DNA from: Cyanodermella asteris
Lineage: Eukaryota; Ascomycota; Lecanoromycetes; Ostropales; Stictidaceae
DNA length: 64,000 nt
NCBI GenBank assembly: GCA_900618795.1
Contig: UYJD01000006.1
Coordinates: forward strand, 1,251,289-1,315,288
Direction: 5' to 3'
Numbering within the stretch: the stretch's first letter is position 1; each line of letters begins with the position of its first letter. The notes below the pieces were generated by a model. The model did no database searches. It was given only the letters and a program-made list of their open reading frames with translations, and had not been told where the DNA came from. Positions 42,302 through 53,051 of this stretch are shown piece by piece. Made by a program: the position numbers and the translations under genes.

Positions 42302-43255
42302 ATGCGATACTCATTTTCTACTGTCGATGTCTTCACCAAGACAAAATGGTCTGGCAACCCCCTCGCCATCGTCCGTGTTCCAGCTTCAGCCCGTGACACC
42401 CTTAGCGAAGAGCAGAAACAGACCATCGCCACGGAATTCAACCTCTCGGAAACCGTCTTCCTACACGAGCAAACCGATCCCTCCCAGCCGGTTCTCTACG
42501 ACATCTTCGGCGCCCGCACCCGAATCCCCTTTGCCGGACACCCCACGATCGGAACCGCAGTCTACGCATCCACCTTTGCCGCCTCCGATTTCCCGGGCCT
42601 CAAAACCCTACACACACCCCTCGTCGGAGACGTCCCCGTCGAGTACGACCGGGAGACGCAACAGGCCAGCGTCGTCGTCCCGCACGACCTCTGGCAACAC
42701 CAGAAACGCCTGCCCCACCCGCTGAACTCTCCGCAGACGAACCCGAGCGGGCGCGACGACTGTCCCATCGTGTCCATCGTCAAGGGCATGGCCTTCATCC
42801 TCGTGGCCCTCACCGACCTGGACGCCCTCGTCCGCGCCCCCGGATCCGTCGTGTCGCCCGCGGACACGTACAAGGGCCTGAACCTCGACGCCGGCTCCGG
42901 CTGGGATCGCGGCGTCACGAACACGATGTACCATGTCGATCTGACGGGTCCGCCCGAGCGGCGGGTGCACGGCGATGCGTCTGCGGAGTGGACTCTGCGC
43001 ACTAGGGTTATCGGACGGATCGAGGATCCGGGCACGGGCAGTGCGAGCTGTGCGTTGTGTTGTTACCTGGCGTTGGGTCTGCCCGAGGAGGTTGGACGCG
43101 GTCCTTTTAGGTTTCGGTTGGTGCAGGGGGTGGAGATGGGGAGGAGGAACGATATTTTTGTGGTGGTGACGAGGACGGCGGGCGGGGATGCGGTGGAGAA
43201 GGTGGTCCTGGAGGGAACTGCCGTGTTGTGTATGCAGGGGACTCTAGAAATTTGA
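42302..43255 (+). CDS. PhzF family isomerase/epimerase-like protein
   Basis: 317 aa from ATG 42302, single exon. PhzF enzymes share the diaminopimelate-epimerase fold. Seen: the N-terminal family signature MRYSFSTVDVFTKTKWSGNPLAIV; NLSETVFL, containing the catalytic-type Glu; DIFGARTRIPFAGHPTIGTA, the characteristic (FT)P..E.PF.GH loop, here with RT in place of the usual EV; and a pseudo-symmetric second half ending in VEKVVLEGTAVLCMQGTLEI. Length is usual (~300). An upstream in-frame ATG at 42185 would add 39 residues rich in Phe/His/Arg without match to the fold, so I reject it as start. The substrate of fungal PhzF-like proteins is unknown; no phenazine or other biosynthetic cluster is next to it. 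Confidence 0.9.
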   Translation: MRYSFSTVDVFTKTKWSGNPLAIVRVPASARDTLSEEQKQTIATEFNLSETVFLHEQTDPSQPVLYDIFGARTRIPFAGHPTIGTAVYASTFAASDFPGLKTLHTPLVGDVPVEYDRETQQASVVVPHDLWQHQKRLPHPLNSPQTNPSGRDDCPIVSIVKGMAFILVALTDLDALVRAPGSVVSPADTYKGLNLDAGSGWDRGVTNTMYHVDLTGPPERRVHGDASAEWTLRTRVIGRIEDPGTGSASCALCCYLALGLPEEVGRGPFRFRLVQGVEMGRRNDIFVVVTRTAGGDAVEKVVLEGTAVLCMQGTLEI

Positions 43256-44427
43256 GTAATCTCAGTGCTTGGGGTACGGTCAATTGAGATTCCTTTGCAA
43301 GAGCCAAGCTCTGAATTTTCGTAACTAAGTAAGTTCAGGTTGCTCTTGGTTGCTGGTGGTAGACTCTTGGGCGGCACGAGCTGAAAGAGGGCCCAGCTAT
43401 GCATAATTGGCCCACATTTTGATAATCTGCGTAGGTTTCACCCAATCTATAGCGCCTTTCTATTCAACGATGCCTTCGACGACGGCTTTTCAGCATGATT
43501 TATCTGTCAGAGCCTTCCAGACCGGCATCATGACCTGTATGATCATCTCCGATCATGGCATGAGTTGCCAAGCCGAGCTTCTACAGGGTGCCGGCATCTT
43601 CGGAACGTCTATGCCACAAGCTTGCGCTCAGACGAGCCGTCAGGTAGCGCATAGTATCAACGGGACGAAAATGGAATGTGGCACCCAAAATCTACTACGG
43701 AGCAGGGTTTCCGTATCTCTTGAGTGAGGTAGGACCGATCGGAGTCATCCTCTCAGTGATGAATTGCTGACGCCGAGGCTGCCTTCAGGTTCGAGGCTTC
43801 GCTGTCCAAGATTCGATAATAGGAAATCAGGCAGGTTGAAAACGTACGTACAACATCGACATGCAGCCAAAGAGAACCACCTGACTCGGGGTACTAACTG
43901 GAAAACGAGCATGTTCAATGAACAATAAAAAGACTCAATCAAACAGATGCAGATACATCAAGACATCTTTACACCCATATGGCTAACCAGTTCCCTCAAA
44001 TCTGCAAGTTGTTGCCGTGATGAGCTTCCATCTGTGAGAAATTGGGGTTGCATGCGTTTTCAGGATAGGGTGGTGTACTGGGGCGCACCTTGCTGCTCTC
44101 CAGGAGCTGGCACGATATGCTTTCAAATCAACGAAGCTCGATAACCCGCAAGCACTCGGCATCTGGCCTCCTATCGCAATGCTTGCCTGCCCTCGAGCGC
44201 GTGATGCTCCAAGCATAGCCAAATCTCGTGGCTGCAAACTTCACATCCTCAACCGAGGCCATGTAGCACGTCCGCCGGCCAAGCAACTGGCATCATCTCA
44301 AGATGAGTCCAAGCTCCAGATTCGTGGACAACCGCATCTTAGGGTCTGTCGCAGATCCTGACTCTACCAACCTCACAGCGACAGCCGCTCATGGCTTCTG
44401 ACGCCGTCGTCAGAAAAAAGCTATGCT
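43256..44427. other. Convergent intergenic region PhzF / DUF6594
   Basis: 1.17 kb between stops. Contains a 106-codon plus-strand ORF (43407-43727) without recognisable features. Nothing else was seen. Confidence 0.45.
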
Positions 44428-45663
44428 TCACGGCGCGTTGGTCCCGACGAACACGACGGCCAACGCCGCCAAGCTCAACGTCGCCGTAAAGACCTCCTTC
44501 AACTCGGCATTCGTGCCGAGAGCCAACACGACCCCGAAGACGACCGTAAACCCCATCGTCGCCCCCAACCTCGGCAGCGTGCCGTCGACGAACAGCAGAG
44601 CAATGACCGTCACCACGGGGAACAGACACGCCACGACCGTGGCCAGGATGCCTCCGACGGTGGACACGAGACCCATGATGCTGTCCCGGCGGCGCACGAT
44701 CTCGCGCTCGACGGCGTACGCATGACGGCCGGGCCGAGACTTGTAGATGTCGCGGAAGATGTGCGGTTCGACGTATTTGTACCAGAGGCGGGTCAGATGG
44801 GGGGACAGGACGCGCGAGATTTGGCTGCTCGACACGTCGACGGGCTGAAGCGTTATGAGATCGGAGCGGAAACGGGGGTCCCAGGGGCAGAGGTCGTTGG
44901 GGTTGTCGTCCAACGTCGGACCGGCGGTCGGATCTTCTTGCTTCCTGCTGGAAACGCCCCCACGGTTTCCAAAGTCGAAAAGCCCCCTGTCGCCACCGTG
45001 CGTCCGCTCGCTCAGCCAGCTCTGCAGATTATACAGATCGCCATCGCCGGGGCTGGCTAGCGTTTGTGTAGCAGTCACACTGCTCAGCAACTGATTGTAT
45101 TCGTGCAGCTTCCCGCAAATCTGCCTCATGAGTTCTCGCTGAGCTGTATTGCCGGGGGCCGCGGTGTGCATGGCGTGCATATCGGTCGACAAGCCGGATC
45201 GTGCTGGATCAGGGCTCATGTCGTCGGCGCGGACCTGGGTCATGTACTGTTGCTCGAGTTCGAGGAGCTGTGCTTGCAAGTGGAGTAGACTGAGGTAGTT
45301 GAGGTTGCCGAAACGACGAAATATCGCTAGGGATGGAGACATTGACATGGAGGCGGCGAGGAGGGGGTAGCCTCGTGGAGATTGGGCGAAGGGAAAGGGA
45401 GAGGCCGGAAATGGTGGTTGAAATTGGTGATTTCGTGAGGAGAATGGGGATTGTAGTGATGGATCTATCGGCTGAGGGATTGAGGTGCTTTTGGACGCGG
45501 GATCATGATGGGTTGATGAATTTGTCGTGGTCGATTCGGAGGAGCGCTTGGTGGCGACTTTGCTCGGTAGTGATCCGAAAGAGATGGTTCTTGCAATGGG
45601 ATTCGTCGTGGTGATTGGGGAGGATAGGTTGTTGTCCGCTTTCTCGAGATCGTCCCCAGCCAT
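44428..45663 (-). CDS. DUF6594 membrane protein
   Basis: 411 aa from ATG 45663 (an in-frame ATG at 45702 would add 13 residues). Seen: a Ser/Thr/Pro-rich N-terminus (~1-95); the DUF6594 signature RGYPLLAASMSMSPSLAIFRRFGNLNYLSLLHLQAQLLELEQQ (~96-140), whose FRRF..LN..LL.LQ.EL pattern defines this fungal family; a loop with Arg-rich cytoplasmic segments; and three C-terminal hydrophobic helices at about 336-360, 368-383 and 391-408, typical of the family. The function is unknown; these proteins are abundant in Pezizomycotina. Single exon. Converges on the PhzF gene. Confidence 0.88.
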   Translation of the reverse strand: MAGDDLEKADNNLSSPITTTNPIARTISFGSLPSKVATKRSSESTTTNSSTHHDPASKSTSIPQPIDPSLQSPFSSRNHQFQPPFPASPFPFAQSPRGYPLLAASMSMSPSLAIFRRFGNLNYLSLLHLQAQLLELEQQYMTQVRADDMSPDPARSGLSTDMHAMHTAAPGNTAQRELMRQICGKLHEYNQLLSSVTATQTLASPGDGDLYNLQSWLSERTHGGDRGLFDFGNRGGVSSRKQEDPTAGPTLDDNPNDLCPWDPRFRSDLITLQPVDVSSSQISRVLSPHLTRLWYKYVEPHIFRDIYKSRPGRHAYAVEREIVRRRDSIMGLVSTVGGILATVVACLFPVVTVIALLFVDGTLPRLGATMGFTVVFGVVLALGTNAELKEVFTATLSLAALAVVFVGTNAP

Positions 45664-47165
45664 GATGATTGTCTGAGCTTCGTGAATGCGTGGTCGGGGC
45701 AATTACTTCGTAAAGGTCGTTTGGCTTGACTAGCAGCTCCCGCCACGAGCACAAGGCCTCTCACTCGGTGCTCGAGACTTTGATTAGGAGTCGTATTGTA
45801 TTTGCCCGAGACATTCACAGCTCAATTCCTGCTCGGTAGAATATCTGCCTCGACACCAATCAATCACGCGATAACAGTGAGACAACAGCACAGCATATAG
45901 CCCGAACAGGAGGGTCCTTTGAAGAGACAAGTTGATAAGAGAACAGGATCAAGAGAGGAATAGCATCAAGAGATACCCGTCCTTGCGGCGCATCCGAGCA
46001 TTTTGTAATATGCTTCGCGTTCGGACCACATCACAGCATCACCTGGAAAGCCACGGTACAAAGTCGCAAACAGTAATACAGCGTCGCGGTGCCGGCAACC
46101 AGCTCAAAAGGGCCGCCGTCTGGGCATGCAACCGACGGAGGTCACCAAGTCCAGAGCCCATGGTGAAAGTCAGCGTCGAATCGAAGTGCTTGCACAATGT
46201 TAGCGTAAACTTCTTGGTCCAGCTGCGCAGCCTTGATTCCGCAACAATGGCCAAGAAAGACATGAAGCGATAGTGCAAATGAAGCGCGGGCAGGAAAGCG
46301 TGAATGGAATTGTGAGACGACGATCGCTGAATAATAATAAAATAGAGTTCGGCTCTCAGACGGGGGGCTTTTGGGAGACGTCACATTTTTGTCAGCTGGC
46401 GCCTCGTACCAGGAGCCGGGGGACATTTGGGGTCGCTTTGACAGGTGATCACCTCTCGAACACATTATTGGACTCGAGTCTGCTTATCACCTATCCGGAC
46501 TGTGTTACCTTTAGAGGCCCACGGGCATGGCGTTGGGCAGTTTCGCGCCGTCCCGGACCAAAAAGAACGCTCGAGTCGTCCCAGCCAAGCGTGATTGCTG
46601 TGACGGGAACCGAGAGGCACGAAGTTTACGAGTGCTGTTGGATGAATAATCGGGTCCTTTGGAACAGACTAAAACTCGGAAGGGAAGAAGAGCCGGAGAT
46701 GTGATTCGTAGCCTGCACGGACAATTTGTACTAACTATGTGGCTCGCGTCAGGTCATGGCTAGGGTCTCCGCGCATCTAGGAATGGGTGATCTTGCCATA
46801 TGTCACAGTGCTTGCTACTGTTCATGTTGCTGAAGGAAACTTATCAAAAGCGCTTCCATTGCAGGTGAGGACGCCGAGAGATGCATCAATCGTGTGGATA
46901 TAACAATGCGATCTCACATCGAAGCGTGCACACGAAATGAGCGATGGGATCAGCATTGTGTTAGGAAAGCTTTTCAACATCTGGTGGTCCCAGAGCACAT
47001 CCTACTAATACAGCAGTCGCCTGTCAAGAGCAGGTTTTCCTCTGATCCAAAAGTATGCATGCAAGCATTAGAGCCAGCCGTTTTATCCGTAGCCCAGCCG
47101 GTTGATATGACAACGTCCTCCAGAACACGTCACTCGCCCTTTCTTTTCACGTTTTGACGGATAAT
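45664..47165. promoter_or_regulatory. Intergenic region, DUF6594 promoter / cyclophilin 3' end
   Basis: 1.50 kb. Short ORFs only; no RNA gene or repeat was recognised. Confidence 0.45.
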
Positions 47166-48082
47166 TTACAAAGCACCAGAGGCGGTGATGGTGGGAGGGG
47201 TGCTGTACTTGATGGCACCAGTGCTGGAGCCGGCAGCCTCAATGCCCTTGATGGCGTTGATGGACTCGGTGTCGTTCGCGTCAACCTCACCAAAGACGAC
47301 GTGCTTGCCGTCCAACCAGCCAGTGACAACAGTGGTGATGAAGAACTGGGAGCCGTTGCTGTTTCTGGGTTAGCGAACCATCGCGAGTTGTGGGACCCGA
47401 GTAACGTACGTGTTGGGGCCAGCGTTGGCCATGGAGAGCAGGTAGGGGCGGCTGTGCTTCAACTTGAAGTTCTCGTCGGGGAACTTCTCGCCGTAGATGG
47501 ACTTTCCGCCGGTACCCTTGAAATTGTTAGTGCGAGCCGAATAATATCATCACAAGTCATCTCACGTTGCCGCGGGTGAAGTCACCGCCCTGAAGCATGA
47601 AGTCGGGGATGACACGGTGGAACTTGGAGCCGGAGTAGCCGAAGCCGTGCTCGCCAGTGCAGAGCTCCTTGAAGTTCTTGGTGGTCTTGGGGACAACGTC
47701 ATCGTAGAGGGTGAAGTTGATACGGGCCGTCTGCTCTGTTCGGTGTTAGCTCAGTCGCGTTTGGTGTTTGAAGCGATTGCGCTGCAGGCGCCTCATGCGA
47801 TACCAATGCGAGGGCAATTGGAAAGCACAAGCCTGCACCGACATCGCAGAGCCCAGGTTTGATGAAGGAGCTCTCGTACGAGAGGAGAATCGACTTACTG
47901 GCAACGGCGCCGACGGGCCTGCCGCCCTCGACCTTGGGGCCCTCCCAGCTGACATCGAAGTAAACCTTGCTGCGAGACATGTTGTTTGTAGTGGAGAAAC
48001 CTTTGGATGTGGCGAAAGGTGATGCAAAGAGAGAAGCTCTGAGAAGTGTAGGACGGGCAAACTGAGGGCCAGCTGCTCTCAT
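47166..48082 (-). CDS. Cyclophilin A-type peptidyl-prolyl isomerase with optional mitochondrial presequence
   Basis: Exons (47980 or 48082)-47899, 47735-47566, 47516-47410 and 47358-47166; introns are 163, 49 and 51 bp. From ATG 47980 the product is 183 aa (cytosolic form, [10 protein letters not shown]...); from the in-frame ATG 48082 it is 217 aa with a 34-residue leader ([19 protein letters not shown]...). The leader is basic, acid-free, Ser/Ala-rich and amphipathic, as expected of a mitochondrial presequence. Seen: [28 protein letters not shown] with the active-site Arg/Phe/Gln; [18 protein letters not shown]; the Trp of [10 protein letters not shown] needed for cyclosporin binding. Neurospora crassa is known to make cytosolic and mitochondrial cyclophilin from one gene. 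Which start dominates cannot be judged here. Confidence 0.95.
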
Positions 48083-49560
48083 ACAAAAACCGATGGCGGG
48101 GTAGTGGGGCACTGCAGACTCAGCGTCAGAAGTCGGAGTTGTTTCTCGTTGTCAACCTAAGTTGGCAGGAATCTTGGGGAGGCAGGAGCGAGGGAGCGCG
48201 TCACCTCGCCAACCACGAGCAATCTTTTTCTCTCACGCTGCTGCACCACTCAGCCCATGGCTCGATTGCGTGCATGCTGGCGGGGTTAGCACAACGCCAT
48301 GTATCGCGCCTCTCTCTGCCCTGTGAATTCGACGCTTGCCGACGACGCAATCGCACGTTGCTCTCCGAAACAGGGCAGAGAAAGGGTCCACGTAGGCCCT
48401 GTTCTCACCTCATTATTCCAGCAGGCCGAACGGCGAGCAAATATCACAAGCAAAGGCGCCCCAGTGGGGGCTTCCCTGAGCGTCACCTCCCTGCTTTATG
48501 CTCTGCTCTGCTGGCATGACATATGAAAAGCGGCATCGCTGCCGATGAATTGCTTCTCCCAGCCCAAGGGTCCCGTCGCGGGTCTCGGTGCAGTGGTGCT
48601 CCCTCGTGAAGCAATTTGCCAAAGATCCCTTGAGCTCATCCACCAGAGTCCGGGCTTGCTGCCCAGGGACACTCCGCGCGCTTATCCCCGGAATTGCCGA
48701 AGGAGCCAGAGCCCCAGCAACAAATTCCGGGGATGAGATTGCGAGCTCTCTGCAGACACGGAGCGATAGAGCTCTGCTGGTGTGCTGGTGGTGGCCCAAC
48801 TCAATGCAGTGCTGATGAAATGCGGACTTACTTGTAGCTTCAAGTGTCTCACGCAGCTGGCTGAAGCTAGGTAGGGCCGACGGTATAGACGTTGCTTGAG
48901 CGAAGATGCCGCCGTAAAGAGCTTGAAAGGCCAGTTTGGCGACTAGAATACACGGACGAAGGAGAGGCTAATATACAAGCTCGATCGAGATTGACTGAGC
49001 GGGGGTTTTCGGACTTGTTGCTGTCGTGAGTGAAGGAATTAGACATCTCCAAAATGATGAGCGTGAGATGCAAGCTCAAGCAATTTGCCATCAACGCGTC
49101 TTAGTAAGCAGAAGTTCCGAGCGTTGCTTTTAGACGTGACTTCGACCACCATCGACCTCCACAGATGGGACTATACGTTGCTCAACCCGTGCTGCGAACA
49201 GTCAAGAGCCCGCGGTGATGGAGCTTCAGGGGCACGGGACTCGCAGGCGCAAGAAATTGCGTTTTGTGCCTGTTATACGAGCGGGGTTGGAGTAAGCAGC
49301 GAACCACCCTTGAGCTAGGTTTATAGGATGCAATTGAGGTATCATCTACAACGTTTCTTAAAGCAATATTCCGGGCAAATAAGAAGAATGGAATGTAGTC
49401 ATTAATCTCATTATCGGGAAGATGCCGTCTAGCTGTGCTATAGTACAGCGCAACATCTTACAACCCTGAGCTATTTGCGCATGAATGCTTTCCATGAGAG
49501 TCCGAAACATTATCAAAATATCGAGCCATACCTGTTCAGCCGAGTCATCGAGCAGTCGAC
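48083..49560. promoter_or_regulatory. Cyclophilin upstream region / 3' end of RRM-like gene
   Basis: 1.48 kb between two minus-strand genes. Small ORFs without coding character; no element recognised. Confidence 0.45.
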
Positions 49561-51447
49561 CTAGCAGTTGACCTTGCCTGCCTTCTGATAAGCACGACGA
49601 ACCACCTCAGCACGGTCGGCCTGATCCTGCTTCTTGATCTTGTCCATGAAGGGCAGATGCTTTTCGCATGGGTCCGAGCTGTACATGACCTTGCAATGCT
49701 TCCATTCGCCACCGCTCTTGCCATTCAGCTTTTTCATAACCTTGCGTGCGGCGAAGATGCTGGATAAGATGGCCGTGGCGTTGCCGGGATTGAAGACGTG
49801 CACTAGTTCGATCTCGGTCGGACAGATCCCAACATGCTTGATGAGCATGTTGCGCATCTTGGCCTCGGTCATGGCGAGACTGTTACCGGAGAACGTAAGG
49901 CGGCGGCGGGCAAAGTGGGCTCCAGCGTCACTTCGACCGACCTGATTTAGAGCGACGGTAAGACCCTTCAGATCTCCAGCGGGACCCTCATAGCCAGGAC
50001 CCAGAACCACGGATACGCCGGGGCCGAACAAAGATTGGTCTTCTCGCTGGCGGTTGTACATGTCGTTCTGCACAAAGTCCACCGCGTGCGAGCCATAGAT
50101 GAAAAGGACGCGGGCATCCACGCCAGCATGAGCTCGACTTCGCTCAAGAATTATCGACACCAAGGGGCCGGTGTCGATCTCGGAGGTGATGTCGTTCAAA
50201 GTGGTGCCTGCGCGGCACCCGGAAACAATAACATAGCGTGCGTTCCTATGGCTGATGCTTTGTGGAGCCCCGACTTCCGTGACTGCAAGGTTATGGGCAG
50301 CTTTCCGTCCCTTTTCGACCTTCTCCCAACCACCATCGGCATCGCCGTTTTCGGCAGCCTTCTGCGCCCACGTCTTATAGGTGGGCGAATCTGGACCATT
50401 AACTTCAAATTGTAGCAAAGAGCCGCGGTCGGGGCCGTCGTAAGTATCAGGAGTTCGAGTCTCATCATCCTCGACAACTTGGACGGGCTTGCTGTGTTCA
50501 CGATACTTGTCGTACTCGTCCTCTTGAGAGATGTCATCCTCCCAGGTATCCGGAAGAGAGTCTGAAACTTCGATCTGAGGCTCTGCCAGAGAAGGTGGCT
50601 GAATACGATAAGGCACCGGTTCCTGCCGTTTCGCCGCACGAGCACGCTCATGGCCGATTGGGGCAAAGTCCACTTTCTTGCCGGGATGTGGACTGGGGCC
50701 AGTTGGAAACGGAAACTGCTGGCGGGCAGGATTGGCTAGGTCTGGGTCAGCTGTGAGGACTCTGAGTCCAAGAGGTGGTTGAGGCTTGGGTCCGAAGGGG
50801 AATTGGCGATAGTTGGCCAACACCTGGGGTGATTGCTCCTTCGAGTCGCGTTGATTAGTCCTTCCAAGATCGTCTATGGGACCGAACATCGTCTGATGGC
50901 CTCCAGGAGTGAAAGGCGCAGCCTCTGCATTGAGGGGCGAGACAGGGCTCAAAAGGTTAAAGTCATTCTGCAGACCACCGCGAGCGATTGCGAAGATGTT
51001 TGGGTTTTGATAATCTCTGGCCACAGCAGGCTCCTTGGAAGCAAGTCCCTTGAACGGAGCCGGGCGCTGGCCAGCAGCAACCCGCAGCGTCTCGATGTCG
51101 AAGTTGTTCAGAGCAGCCTCCTTCATGCGCAAAGTATTGTCGGCTGCCAGTTGTGCGGTCTCGGTGTTTGACTCGCGAAGCTCTTCCAGAGAGTAAACGC
51201 CATTCTCGCTGAAAACGCGAAGGACCGTCTGGACCCAATTCTCCTTGGGCCGCTGGCGCCAGAATGTGCGGGACAGACCTTCTGGCTGAGGTACGTGCGG
51301 CGAGGGAAGAGCTTTGAGAGGAGGGACATCGGCAGCCAGATCGGCGAAAGGGTCGTTGTCGCCTTCGCGAATCTTGGTGTACGCCTTTCCCAGCTCATTG
51401 CTGACTTTTGCAAGAGCATTCGCCCCAGAAGTCGAGTATGGCTTGAT
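49561..51447 (-). CDS. RRM-like protein, main exon (5' end unresolved)
   Basis: An open exon of 628 codons from a good acceptor (CCTTTCAG, AG at 51449-51448) to TAG at 49561; the first internal ATG is at 51126. Residues are counted from the acceptor. Seen: a Pro-rich low-complexity part (~130-270) with Gln-Phe-Pro-Phe repeats (QFPFGPKP, QFPFPTGP); an acidic stretch; then two regions with beta-alpha-beta pattern: ARYVIVSGCRAGTTLNDITSEI...RVLFIYGSHAVDFV (~400-460) and RRLTFSGNSLAMTEAKMRNMLIKHVG...CKVMYSSDPCEKHLPF (~510-600), consistent with degenerate RRM domains. I do not recognise an orthologue by name. The 5' exons, and whether it joins the ORF at 51676-52188, are not solved. Confidence 0.65.
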   Translation of the reverse strand: MKPYSTSGANALAKVSNELGKAYTKIREGDNDPFADLAADVPPLKALPSPHVPQPEGLSRTFWRQRPKENWVQTVLRVFSENGVYSLEELRESNTETAQLAADNTLRMKEAALNNFDIETLRVAAGQRPAPFKGLASKEPAVARDYQNPNIFAIARGGLQNDFNLLSPVSPLNAEAAPFTPGGHQTMFGPIDDLGRTNQRDSKEQSPQVLANYRQFPFGPKPQPPLGLRVLTADPDLANPARQQFPFPTGPSPHPGKKVDFAPIGHERARAAKRQEPVPYRIQPPSLAEPQIEVSDSLPDTWEDDISQEDEYDKYREHSKPVQVVEDDETRTPDTYDGPDRGSLLQFEVNGPDSPTYKTWAQKAAENGDADGGWEKVEKGRKAAHNLAVTEVGAPQSISHRNARYVIVSGCRAGTTLNDITSEIDTGPLVSIILERSRAHAGVDARVLFIYGSHAVDFVQNDMYNRQREDQSLFGPGVSVVLGPGYEGPAGDLKGLTVALNQVGRSDAGAHFARRRLTFSGNSLAMTEAKMRNMLIKHVGICPTEIELVHVFNPGNATAILSSIFAARKVMKKLNGKSGGEWKHCKVMYSSDPCEKHLPFMDKIKKQDQADRAEVVRRAYQKAGKVNC

Positions 51448-51675
51448 CTGAAAGGATCGCGGTCAGCATGCAGGTTCCCGCGACGTTAAGCCAGCGCGCA
51501 AACATTCCCAGCCAAGGGAATCCGCAGCGTGAAGGGCAAGCTGCATGACGAGGCATAGCAGCAAGCACAGCTGTCGACGTCAAAGTCGGTGCAAAGGCTG
51601 GGTTGAGTTGCAAAATGTCAGAAGCGTGTGCGACGCACTTGCCACAAGGCTGCTGGGGAGCGAAGGCACGTTGAG

Positions 51676-52188
51676 TCAGGCGCGATCAAGCTGTGTCACG
51701 ATCGCGTCGAAGAAAGCAGCGCGAGAAACAAGACCTACACGCTGATAGGCGTTGTTGATGCTTGTCAAAGCACTGGCCAGCTCGGTGGCCAACGCCTGCT
51801 CCTCCATTATGCTTCTATGGTATCTCGGATCCCGAAAGGCGGCGTTGAGTCGGTCGACGAGGCGAGTCAAGCAGGCGGTGTCCAAGTATGAGAGAACAAT
51901 CTGGATTTTGGACAGGAAATAGTCGGGCTCGGGGAGGAAAGGGTCCTGGTCGGCGAGCGCGCAGTTGGTTTCCTGGAAGGAGAAGGCCGGGTCGGGCACC
52001 TCGCTGGCAATGTTGATTGTCGTGTTGACTAGCGGCCTGCCATCCGTGTCAAGCACCAGCACTCTCATTCTGACGCCTCTGTTCTCCCCGGGCTTCCAAA
52101 TCAAGACAGAGCGGAAACTGCTGCTCCGGCTTTGGTCCGTGCTTGCGTGACTCAGCGTGGCCGACGGCGAGGTCTGGACGGAGGACAC
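51676..52188 (-). CDS. Unrecognised 170-codon ORF, possibly the 5' exon of the RRM-like gene
   Basis: ATG 52188 to TGA 51676. It looks like real protein: a Ser/Thr-rich start, then RSVLIWKPGENRGVRMRVLVLDTDGRPLVNTTINIASEV and a helical part (DYFLSKIQIVLSYLDTACLTRLVDRLNAAF, ATELASALTSINNAYQR). No family recognised. Same strand and only 228 bp upstream of the next exon, which itself needs an upstream exon, so a single gene is likely. A donor at CGT|GTAGGT with a CTGAC branch and CTCCCCAG acceptor near 51655 is plausible, but no splice path I tried keeps the frame through to 51447. It could also be a small independent gene ending at its TGA. Confidence 0.5.
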   Translation of the reverse strand: MSSVQTSPSATLSHASTDQSRSSSFRSVLIWKPGENRGVRMRVLVLDTDGRPLVNTTINIASEVPDPAFSFQETNCALADQDPFLPEPDYFLSKIQIVLSYLDTACLTRLVDRLNAAFRDPRYHRSIMEEQALATELASALTSINNAYQRVGLVSRAAFFDAIVTQLDRA

Positions 52189-53051
52189 GGTGAGATGAGG
52201 GCTTGTGAAGATGGAAGGAGGAGGAATTGAGTGAGTGAAGATGACATGGTGTACGCTATGGCTTTAGGCGGTCTCACGGGCGGATGCAGCGCAGGTGCCT
52301 GGAGTGTTTCAGCCAACATGACTTTTCCGATGCACTATTCATGTGTATGCACCAGGTTAGGCTTGAGACCTAGAGCTTCGGTAACGCTTCATTGTCACTT
52401 GTGTGGATGTCGCGGTGCTGTATTTCAGACGATTGAGTGATGCTGGAGTGAGGTGCTGGTGAGCTGCACGAGAGCCACCATGAGAAGAACATTTTATAGT
52501 CCGCAGTATTCCTCCGACAGGCATCATCAATGTACAAGGCTCTGCTCTTTGGTCATTAAATCGCTACGCAGGTCAGCCTGATGAGGTGTCATGGGGATGC
52601 GTGTCAATATTTGTTCGTGCTTGAACTTTGGCGGCTCGGATTGGAAGTGGATCTGTAGCGGGAGCTACTATGCTGTATCGCGCATCATTCTTCAAAGAAT
52701 AACCTCGACTTACTATACAGTAATCCAGTAAGCATTGCTGTCCACTCGTCACCACCTTTACAGATGAAATAGTCTACGGCTTACTGATACCAGGAAATGC
52801 AAATGTGTTGAGCACATAGATTACCTAATTCGGTTTGAATCTGAGACGAGCTTGAAGCGATCAGAAGTATTAATTTTTGGAACTACCTTAGCAAAACATC
52901 CCCCGATGCATCATCATGCTAATGACCCGAACTCCACTCTACATGCTCGCTCAATGAAATGCAATGAAACCACAAGCCTGACCGTTATCTTTCATCACTC
53001 GTGTATCATATGCAGACACTTTTAACGGTTCCGCAATGCCGTCGAAACCTC
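52189..53051. promoter_or_regulatory. Intergenic region
   Basis: 0.86 kb between two minus-strand genes. It is AT-richer than its surroundings at 52650-53000. Nothing recognised. Confidence 0.45.

Noticed and set aside
43407-43727. 106-codon plus-strand ORF downstream of the PhzF gene
   Set aside because: No recognisable family and Met/Ser/Thr-rich. Could be the PhzF 3' UTR; too weak to call.
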